A stretch of DNA of 64,000 nucleotides from GCA-2683135 sp964507445 (lineage in GTDB: Bacteria; Planctomycetota; GCA-002687715): the NCBI GenBank assembly GCA_964507445.1, contig CAZDQF010000009.1, positions 62,001 to 126,000 of the forward strand, written 5' to 3'. Numbering within the stretch: position 1 is the stretch's first letter; every line of letters begins with the position of its first letter. The position numbers and the translations under genes were made by a program. Below are positions 16,983-24,042 of this stretch, one piece after another. The notes beneath the pieces were generated by a model that saw nothing but the letters and a program-made list of their open reading frames with translations, did no database searches and was not told the DNA's origin.

Positions 16983-18530
16983 TCAATTCACCTGACGGTC
17001 CCTGCCTTCCCAGTGCGGCTCTCGCAGCACGTGCTTCTGCACCTTCCCGCTCGGGGTGCGGGGGAGGGTTTCGATCACCTCGACCGAACGAGGCACTTTG
17101 AAGTCCGCCAGGCTCGCACGGCAATGCCGCGCCATGGCCTTCCGATCCAGCTCGTGGCCTCTCTTGACGACCACAAAGGCCTTCACCACTTCCCCCCAGC
17201 GGTCGTTCGGGACACCGATGACGGCGCACTCCCGGACACCGGGAAACGCTGCGATGACTGATTCGATCTCCGCTGGATAGATGTTCTCTCCGGCGCTGAT
17301 GATCATGTCCTTGAGGCGGTCGCTGACGAACACGTACCCGCGTTCATTCACACATCCGGCGTCGCCGGTGTGGACCCAGCCGTCGATCAGCGTGGCCTTG
17401 GTGGCCTCTTCGTTCTTGAAGTACCCGATCATGTTCGCCGCCGACCGCAGACAGATCTCGCCGACGGTGTGGGGTGGGAGCGATGCCCCTGCTTCGTCGA
17501 CGACCTTGACCTGAACGCACGGGTAGGGTCGCCCGGCAGCTTGAAGCAGGTCCTCTTCCTGGTGGTCTTCCGGCCACAAGAAGACCGCAGTGTTCCCTGT
17601 CTCCGTGAGACCGTAGATCTGGCCGAACTGGCACCGGAACTGCTTGATGGCGGCGTCGAGGGAGGTGCTGGTGATGGGGGACCCACCGTAGATGATGTGG
17701 GTGAGGCTGGACGTGTCGGCGTCGGCGCAACCCGGTTCGTTCAACATCAGCTGGATCATCGCCGGGACCATGCAGGCCTTGGTCACCCGATGTCCCTCGA
17801 TGAGCCGGAGGGCTTCCTCACCGACAAACGACGGGACCACCACGAGCCGTGCACCGGCGATCAATGTCGTCATCGCCCACCAGATCCCACCGATATGGAA
17901 GAGCGGGAAGCTGAGGAGTGAGACGTCATTCGGCGTCCATCCGATCCAGGGGTCGCCTTGCTCCTTCATGCTGCGAACCACAGCGAAGAAGCTGCGATGG
18001 GCGAGCACGACACCCTTGGGTCTCCCGGTGGTGCCGCTGGTGTACATCTGGACGGCTGCGTCCCCCGCTTCCTGGCTCAGCATCGGGTCGGAGTCATCCA
18101 GGCCGTTACGCCAGCTCGTGAACTCCTCATCCCTCAAGGAGATCACGTGGCGCAAGTTCGGGAGGTCCGGGGGAGCATCTTGCTGATCCGGGCCCATGAA
18201 CAGGACCGTCGCCTCGGCGTGTTCGAGGATGTACTCGACTTCCGGAGGGGCCAGGCGCCAGTTGATGCCCAGGAGTACGGCGCCGGCCTTGGCGCAGCCG
18301 AACGCCACGACGACCCCGTGATCGTCGTCCCGGGCGAGGACGGCGATCCGGTCCCCCGGTTCCACTCCCAGGGAGCGGAGGCCGTTGGCTACCTGGTTGC
18401 TGCGGCGATCCAGCTCGGCCCAGGTGGTGGTGCGCCCTTCGAACACCACGGCGGAAGCCTCCGGTCGCCGCTCTCGGTGCCAGCGAGGGATGTCCGAGAG
18501 CAGGGTGAGCTCACGTTGAGGGTCCTGCAT
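16983..18530 (-). CDS. AMP-forming acyl-CoA/acyl-ACP ligase (FadD10/ScoC-like role)
   Basis: The product is a 515-residue ANL-family adenylating enzyme. The ATP-binding loop is MYTSGTTGRPKG (about 162-173), with IYGLTETGN further on, VHTGDAG, and the C-terminal catalytic Lys at about 496 (RTPSGKVQK). No fatty-acyl-AMP-ligase insertion was noticed. It would activate a carboxylic acid with ATP and pass it to CoA or an acyl carrier protein. It is divergent, by 96 bases, from a TauD-type oxygenase, an FcoT-type thioesterase and a PKS with an N-terminal ACP. In isonitrile lipopeptide clusters a ligase in this position loads the beta-amino or beta-isocyano fatty acid onto an ACP. That role here is inference; a general fatty-acid ligase is the alternative. 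Confidence 0.88.
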   Translation of the reverse strand: MQDPQRELTLLSDIPRWHRERRPEASAVVFEGRTTTWAELDRRSNQVANGLRSLGVEPGDRIAVLARDDDHGVVVAFGCAKAGAVLLGINWRLAPPEVEYILEHAEATVLFMGPDQQDAPPDLPNLRHVISLRDEEFTSWRNGLDDSDPMLSQEAGDAAVQMYTSGTTGRPKGVVLAHRSFFAVVRSMKEQGDPWIGWTPNDVSLLSFPLFHIGGIWWAMTTLIAGARLVVVPSFVGEEALRLIEGHRVTKACMVPAMIQLMLNEPGCADADTSSLTHIIYGGSPITSTSLDAAIKQFRCQFGQIYGLTETGNTAVFLWPEDHQEEDLLQAAGRPYPCVQVKVVDEAGASLPPHTVGEICLRSAANMIGYFKNEEATKATLIDGWVHTGDAGCVNERGYVFVSDRLKDMIISAGENIYPAEIESVIAAFPGVRECAVIGVPNDRWGEVVKAFVVVKRGHELDRKAMARHCRASLADFKVPRSVEVIETLPRTPSGKVQKHVLREPHWEGRDRQVN

Positions 18531-18626
18531 GCCCGGAATCCTATCCGGTGTTCCTTAGATTCCCGGCAATCCGTAAGATGCGAAGGATCGAGGGTGTATG
18601 GAGGGCGTTGCCGCCCCGTCCATGGA
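18531..18626. promoter_or_regulatory. Divergent promoter region of the biosynthetic cluster
   Basis: These 96 bases separate the minus-strand ligase from the plus-strand operon of more than 20 kb, so both promoters should be here. No clear operator palindrome or sigma-70-like box pair stands out. Purine-rich GGAGGG near 18599-18604 is too far from the dioxygenase start to be an ideal ribosome-binding site. The co-location means one regulator could control the whole cluster. Confidence 0.45.
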
Positions 18627-19559
18627 ATGAAGGTACTCCGTTCGGAATCCGAGACCATGGGGGTCGTGATCGAAGATCTCGACCTCTCCAAGGTCACTGA
18701 AGATCAGGTAGCCGAGATCCGTCGGTTGGTCTACGACCACAAGTTCATCGTCTTCCGGCACCAGGACATGGGGACCGATGAGTACCTGCGCATGGCGAGA
18801 CGGTTCGGCCGTCCCCAGGTTTACTTCCAGGATCACTACCATCACCCCGCCCACCCCGAGATCTTTGTCTCCTCCAACGTCCCGGAGAACGGTCGCAAGG
18901 TGGGCGTCTCGGGAACCGGGCGGTTCTGGCACACGGATTACCAGTTCTTCGATGAGCCGCTCTCGACGGTGTTCATGTATCCCCAGGTGCTGCCCGACTC
19001 CGGTGTGCGTGAGACCACCTTCGTCGACATGGAGCGGGTCTGGGAGGACCTGTCGGAAGAGCTGCGCGTCAGGTTGGAAGGGGCCTACGCCTTCCACGAG
19101 GTGACCTGGTACTACAAGGTCCAGCCCTCGGACATCGACCGTGCCCTGATCGATCTGGTCAAGAGCATCCGCCAGGAGTCTCCCGGGGCGGTCCACCCCA
19201 TGGTGATCCGCCATCCCGTCACGGGGAAGCGCTCTCTCTACGTCAGCGAGGGATTCACCTCACGGGTGCTGGGGTTGCCCGTTGCGGAGAGCCGCGCCCT
19301 CCTGGAAGAGCTGTTCGAGATCATCGACGGGTCACCTCATCGTCATGTGCACCCGTGGCAGGAGGGGGATGTCCTCTTCTGGGATAACCGGGGCCTCATC
19401 CACCGCGCCATGGATCAACTCACGGACGAGCCGAGCAAGAGCTATCGCATCGGCGTCTACGACGAGTTCCCGTTCTATGAGATGCCGGGCAACGAGGCGG
19501 GCAATCTGGCTCGCCCGTCCGATCCTGATCGACTGACCGCCAGTGATCGGGCGTCCTGA
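18627..19559 (+). CDS. TauD/TfdA-family Fe(II)/2-oxoglutarate enzyme, ScoE/Rv0097-like
   Basis: A 310-residue non-heme iron enzyme. The iron triad is H102-x-D104 (FWHTDYQF) and H259 (LIHRAMD), with the 2-oxoglutarate Arg at 274 (SYRIGV). A YHHPAHPEIFVSSN segment (71-84), a K164 in YYKVQPSD and the triad spacing agree with what I remember of ScoE and Mycobacterium Rv0097. Those enzymes convert a beta-(carboxymethylamino) fatty acid to an isonitrile with loss of CO2. Position 67 is Phe, where I recall the second of two Tyr residues in ScoE. It is followed five bases later by an FcoT-type gene and faces an acyl ligase, the same partners as in actinobacteria. Isonitrile formation is inferred; taurine-type hydroxylation is the alternative. 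Confidence 0.85.
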   Translation: MKVLRSESETMGVVIEDLDLSKVTEDQVAEIRRLVYDHKFIVFRHQDMGTDEYLRMARRFGRPQVYFQDHYHHPAHPEIFVSSNVPENGRKVGVSGTGRFWHTDYQFFDEPLSTVFMYPQVLPDSGVRETTFVDMERVWEDLSEELRVRLEGAYAFHEVTWYYKVQPSDIDRALIDLVKSIRQESPGAVHPMVIRHPVTGKRSLYVSEGFTSRVLGLPVAESRALLEELFEIIDGSPHRHVHPWQEGDVLFWDNRGLIHRAMDQLTDEPSKSYRIGVYDEFPFYEMPGNEAGNLARPSDPDRLTASDRAS

Positions 19560-19564
19560 GGACC

Positions 19565-20137
19565 ATGGCTGACGCTCTCGACAACAGCCGTATCCCCGTC
19601 CCCGAGTCCCTTCTCGCGAAGGTGCTGGCTCCCTACAAGCGCCACTGCCGTTACCTCGGCGCGGCGGAGGTATCGCTGGACGACGCGGACAGCCTCTGCT
19701 CGGTCAGTGGGTCCTTCGCCATCCCCGAGTCCTGCTACATCGACGACACGGGGCACCTCAACGCCGTCGAGGTGAACATCTGCTACAACCAGATGCTCTA
19801 CACCCTGTACGCCATGGGCGTGGAGCACGGGTTCATCCCACCGTTGGCGGAGCTCTCTCTCGACGCGTGGTTGGAGCGTCAGTTGCCGGATGTGCTGATC
19901 CACAAGATCGACATGACGTTCAAGCGCCCCATCAACCCGCGCCGCTTCTCCGGGAGCATGCGCTTCCTGGAGGTCTCGGAGCGCAAGGGGTACCTCCTGT
20001 TTCCCAGCCGCTGTGAGTTCCACGACGACGACGGTGGCCTGGCCATCGGTCGGGTCTCCGTGGTCATCGACAATCGAGGAGTCGGCCGGCGCACCGGCGA
20101 CGCCGCTTCCGACGCGACCCAGCACGGAGGGGCGTGA
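19565..20137 (+). CDS. FcoT/ScoD-type thioesterase-like hot-dog protein
   Basis: This 190-residue protein resembles the small FcoT (Rv0098)/ScoD family. PESLLAKVLAPYKRHCRYL (13-31) is followed by SFAIPESCYIDDTGHLNAVEVNICYNQ in two parts (50-62 and 63-76), which includes the long hot-dog helix, then a second strand set ending RVSVVIDNRG. FcoT was described as a long-chain acyl-CoA thioesterase. ScoD in isonitrile pathways adds glycine to an alpha,beta-unsaturated acyl-ACP and releases the product. The gene starts five bases after the dioxygenase stop (GAGGA as ribosome-binding site) and overlaps the PKS start as GTGA, so the three are translationally coupled. Family call by memory of motifs; a database search would settle it. 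Confidence 0.78.
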   Translation: MADALDNSRIPVPESLLAKVLAPYKRHCRYLGAAEVSLDDADSLCSVSGSFAIPESCYIDDTGHLNAVEVNICYNQMLYTLYAMGVEHGFIPPLAELSLDAWLERQLPDVLIHKIDMTFKRPINPRRFSGSMRFLEVSERKGYLLFPSRCEFHDDDGGLAIGRVSVVIDNRGVGRRTGDAASDATQHGGA

Positions 20138-23100
20138 CCTTGGGGGCCGGTGGCCACCGTGTGCCGGGCGCCGAGTCACCGTTCGTGGCGAGCCTGGACG
20201 CCAGCCCGGTCGATGATCGTCCACGCCTGATGATGGACTGGGTCGCCGCTCGCGTGGCCTCTTTCCTGGGCTGGTCCGGTCCGGAGGACGTGGCGCCCGA
20301 CGATCACTTCGTCGATGACCTGGGCTTCGACTCGTTGCGGGCGGTGGACTTCAAGGACGTGCTGGAGTCGGAGTTGGGGATCTCGGTCCGTACCACGGCG
20401 CTGTTTGATCAACCCACGCCTCGGGAGCTGGTGGCCTGGTTGCTGGATGAGGTGTTGGCTGAGCAACCTGAGGGGGCATCGTCGGACGAATCGTTCACGG
20501 ATGCAGACGAGCACGGAGCCCCGATCGCGATCATCGGCATGGCCTGCCGCTTGCCCGGGGGCGTCACCACCCCTGCGGAGCTCTGGTCGGCGCTGAAGGA
20601 CGGCGCCGACCTGATCACGGAGGTGCCCGAGGATCGGTGGCCCATGGACCGGCTCTACGATCCGGACGTCACGACGCCCGGCAGGATGAACACCCGCTGT
20701 GGCGGGTTCGTGCGTGACCTGGATCAGTTCGACGCCGCGTTCTTCGGTGTCTCTCCTCGAGAGGCCCGACAGCTGGACCCCCAGCACCGAATGCTCTTGG
20801 AGGTGGCCTGGACGGCGCTGGAGGACGCGGGCCTGGATGCGGACGGGCTGCGAGGTACGGACACCGGCGTGTTCATCGGCATGCGGGGTTCGGAGTACTT
20901 TGATTCCCAGTGCGATCGTGGCCCCCTGGACGGCAACCAGTACTACGCCACGGGCAACGCGATCAGCACCTCCGCCGGGCGCATCAGCTACTTCCTCGGC
21001 CTCAACGGTCCCAGCATGGCCATCGACACGGCGTGCTCCGCTTCCCTCGTGGCCCTCCACGTGGCGTGTCGGAGCCTGCGGGCAGGAGAATCGGGGGTGG
21101 CGATCTGCGGCGGAGTGAACGCCATCATCGACGCGGTCAGCAGCATCTCCCTCTCCAAGGCGGGCATGCTCTCTCCGGACGGGCGTTGCAAGACGTTCGA
21201 CGCTTCCGCCGACGGTTACGGCCGCGCGGAGGGTTGCGGCGTGGTCGTTCTGAAGCCTCTCGACGCCGCGCTCCAGGATGGAGACCGGGTGCTGGCGGTG
21301 ATCCGCGGCACGGCCATCAATCAGGATGGCGCCAGCGGTGGCCTCACCGTCCCCAGTGGATCGGCGCAGGAGTCCGTCATCCGGGCGGCGCTTCGGGACG
21401 CCGGGTTGCGGCCCGCTGAGCTGCAGTACATCGAGGCCCACGGCACCGGCACCTCTCTCGGGGATCCCATCGAGCTGCAGTCCCTCGATCGCGTGTTCGG
21501 AGACGCGCACGCGGATCGGCCATTGCTGGTGGGATCGGTGAAGACCAACCTGGGACACCTGGAGACCGCCGCCGGGATCTCTGGCCTGATGAAGGCCGTG
21601 CTGGCGATCCGCAACGGCTACATCCCGCCGCACCTGCACCTGGAGAACCCCAGCCCCCACATCCCCTGGGACGATCTCCGCCTGTCCGTCCCCACGGACG
21701 GGGCGCCCTGGCCGGAGCACGGCCCACGCCGTGCGGGCATCAGTTCGTTTGGATTCAGCGGCACCAACGCCCACGTCATCGTCGAACAGGCGCCTCCGAA
21801 CCCGTCCCGTCAGCCGGTCCCCGCCGGGTCGCTCCCCATGCTCAAGGTCTCCGGCAAGACCCCGGAGGCCCGTGACGCCTTGCTCGACCGTTGGGCCGCC
21901 TTGCTGGAGCGAGATCCGGGGACGTCTTTGCCGTCCTTGATCCGGTCGGCAAACCTCGGCCGCGCGGAGCACCCGCACCGCGCCGCGCTGGTGGCGCAGG
22001 ATGGCGAGGAGCTGCTGCGTCAGGTCACCGAGGCGCGGGCTGACACGGACGCGGCTCGAGGATCGCTCGATCATGCCCCGGCCCACCCACCCCGAGTGGT
22101 GTGGGTGTTCACGGGCCAGGGTGCCCAGCACCCCGGAATGGCTCGCCAACTCTATGAAACGGCGCCGGCCTTCCGCGACACCATGGATCGGTGTGCAGCG
22201 GTCTTTGACCAGACTCGTGAGCACCCCTTGTTCGACGTGCTGTGGGGGGACGACACGGAGCTGCTCTCGCGGACGGATTACACGCAGCCGGCGCTCTTCG
22301 CCGTGGGCGCGGCCCTGGCGGACATGTGGCGATCGTGGGGAGTCACCCCCAGCGCCGTCCTCGGGCACAGCGTCGGGGAGTACGCGGCGGCTTACGCGGC
22401 GGGGGTGTTCTCCCTCGAGGAGGGCATGCGCCTCATCGCCGCCCGTGGGGCGCTCATGGTGGAGCGCTGCGCTCCGGGAGCCATGCTGGCCGTCGGGATG
22501 TCTCGGGAGTCCGCCGAGGAGCTGGTCCTCCCGCGCGCCGACTCCGTCGCCGTGGCCGTCGTCAACGGTCCGCAGAGCGTGGTCATCTCCGGTGACGCCG
22601 CCGAGGTCGCTGCGCTGAGAGCGGAGCTCGCCGCCGACGGCGTCAAGGCGACGGAACTGGACGTCTCCCACGGGTTCCACTCTCCGCTCATGGACCCCAT
22701 GCTCGACGGGTTCCGATCTGCGGCGCGCTCCGTGGACTTCCAGCCACCTCGCTGCTCCTTCATCTCCAACCTCACCGGTGAACGGGTGGGGGAACGCCTC
22801 ACGGACCCGGAGTACTGGGTCGAGCACGTGCGCGCGCCGGTGCGGTTCGTCGAGGGCATCGAGGTGCTCGTGGAGGACGCGGACGTGGTGCTGGAGCTGG
22901 GCCCCAAGCCGACCCTGTGTGCGCTGGGGCGTACCTGCGTCCCGCGGCCTGAGCTGCGGTGGGTCCCGAGCCTGCGTTCCGGACAGGCGGACGGGTCCGT
23001 GTTGCAGCGGGCCCTGGCGGAGCTCTGGCTCTCCGGCGCGCCGATCCGGTGGTCGGGGGTCTACGAGGGCAGCGTCACCGAGCCCGTGGATGTCCCCACC

Positions 23101-24030
23101 TACCCCTTCCAGCGACAGTCCTTCTGGCTGGAGCGCGGTCGGGGTGGCAGCTGGCGGGCGGTCGGTGACGAGCTCGTTCACCCGCTGCTGGGATCTCCCG
23201 TGCGCGCCGCCGTGCTGGGCCCTGGGGAATGGCTGTTCGAAGCTCGGCTGGATCATCGTTCTCCTTCCTGGCTGGAGGAGCATCGCGTGCACGGCGCCGC
23301 GGTCGTCCCGGCGGCCGTGTTCGTGGAGATGATGCTCGCTGGGGCCCGTCACGCCCTCGCGTCCACGGACATCCGCCTTGAGAACGTGGCCGTGGAGGCG
23401 CCGCTCCTCCCAGGGGTCGCCGGGGTGGTGGTGCAGACCGTGGTGCGGCCTGGCGAAGAGGGGGCGGTCCGTTTGAAGGTGTGCTCTCTGCAAGAGGACG
23501 ACTGGATCGACCACGCCACGGCCACCGCGTCCGTAGGAGCCTCCATCGATCCCGTGGACGATCCGTCCACGGAGGGGATGGATCCCCTGAGCGTGGAACG
23601 GTTCTATGACGGCTACGCTGAATTGGGCCTGGAGTACGGACCGCGTTTCCGTGCGGTCGCGGACGTGGCCCGGGGGGACGGCGCTGCGGTCACGGCGCTC
23701 TCCGTTCCTGAAGCCGATGACTTCGGTGACTGGATGGTCCACCCCGTTCTCCTGGACGCAGCGTTCCAGAGCTCCGCAGCGGCGCTGGGGGACGCCTTCG
23801 ACGACGTCTGGCTCCCGGTGGGCATGGAGCGGGTGCGTGTCAGCGCCCATGGTGAAACCACCGGTCGCTGTCGTGTGCTGGCGCGGCCGTCCGAGGACAC
23901 GGGGCGGGTCATCACCCTGGATATTCAGGTGGTGATGCCGGGCGGTGTGCCTGCGGTCCAGGTGGACGGGCTCAAGCTCGTCCGCGCTCCGCGACACGCG
24001 TTGCTCAAGGGTGCGGACTCGCTGGGGTGA
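20134..24030 (+). CDS. Type I PKS, N-terminal part: ACP-KS-AT-DH
   Basis: The GTG start overlaps the upstream stop and has GGAGGGG before it. Domains: ACP (about 35-105, phosphopantetheine Ser in GFDSLRA); KS (about 130-560, DTACSAS with C301, H436 in EAHGTGT, H475 in NLGHLET); AT (about 650-960, S746 in GHSVGEY; SHGFHSP resembles the HAFH motif, predicting malonyl-CoA); DH (about 1020-1290, H1050 in HRVHGAAVVP, D1208 in HPVLLDAAF). An ACP in front of the KS is unusual and may replace the free ACP (ScoB) of isonitrile clusters. The frame ends at TGA 24028-24030, but the same frame continues directly into the ER-KR-ACP half. Together the two make one reducing module with every domain present. 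Confidence 0.93.
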   Translation: MTLGAGGHRVPGAESPFVASLDASPVDDRPRLMMDWVAARVASFLGWSGPEDVAPDDHFVDDLGFDSLRAVDFKDVLESELGISVRTTALFDQPTPRELVAWLLDEVLAEQPEGASSDESFTDADEHGAPIAIIGMACRLPGGVTTPAELWSALKDGADLITEVPEDRWPMDRLYDPDVTTPGRMNTRCGGFVRDLDQFDAAFFGVSPREARQLDPQHRMLLEVAWTALEDAGLDADGLRGTDTGVFIGMRGSEYFDSQCDRGPLDGNQYYATGNAISTSAGRISYFLGLNGPSMAIDTACSASLVALHVACRSLRAGESGVAICGGVNAIIDAVSSISLSKAGMLSPDGRCKTFDASADGYGRAEGCGVVVLKPLDAALQDGDRVLAVIRGTAINQDGASGGLTVPSGSAQESVIRAALRDAGLRPAELQYIEAHGTGTSLGDPIELQSLDRVFGDAHADRPLLVGSVKTNLGHLETAAGISGLMKAVLAIRNGYIPPHLHLENPSPHIPWDDLRLSVPTDGAPWPEHGPRRAGISSFGFSGTNAHVIVEQAPPNPSRQPVPAGSLPMLKVSGKTPEARDALLDRWAALLERDPGTSLPSLIRSANLGRAEHPHRAALVAQDGEELLRQVTEARADTDAARGSLDHAPAHPPRVVWVFTGQGAQHPGMARQLYETAPAFRDTMDRCAAVFDQTREHPLFDVLWGDDTELLSRTDYTQPALFAVGAALADMWRSWGVTPSAVLGHSVGEYAAAYAAGVFSLEEGMRLIAARGALMVERCAPGAMLAVGMSRESAEELVLPRADSVAVAVVNGPQSVVISGDAAEVAALRAELAADGVKATELDVSHGFHSPLMDPMLDGFRSAARSVDFQPPRCSFISNLTGERVGERLTDPEYWVEHVRAPVRFVEGIEVLVEDADVVLELGPKPTLCALGRTCVPRPELRWVPSLRSGQADGSVLQRALAELWLSGAPIRWSGVYEGSVTEPVDVPTYPFQRQSFWLERGRGGSWRAVGDELVHPLLGSPVRAAVLGPGEWLFEARLDHRSPSWLEEHRVHGAAVVPAAVFVEMMLAGARHALASTDIRLENVAVEAPLLPGVAGVVVQTVVRPGEEGAVRLKVCSLQEDDWIDHATATASVGASIDPVDDPSTEGMDPLSVERFYDGYAELGLEYGPRFRAVADVARGDGAAVTALSVPEADDFGDWMVHPVLLDAAFQSSAAALGDAFDDVWLPVGMERVRVSAHGETTGRCRVLARPSEDTGRVITLDIQVVMPGGVPAVQVDGLKLVRAPRHALLKGADSLG
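24028..24030 (+). other. In-frame TGA splitting the PKS
   Basis: Upstream text ...HALLKGADSLG and downstream LLYQVGWAPAEP are in the same frame (24043 minus 20134 is divisible by three). PKS modules normally read straight through this DH-to-psi-KR linker, which often contains a Trp followed by LYxVxW. TGG to TGA would explain the stop. It could be a real nonsense mutation, a base-call error, a true split into two proteins, or recoding. The sequence alone cannot choose. Confidence 0.8.
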
Positions 24031-24042
24031 CTCCTGTATCAG

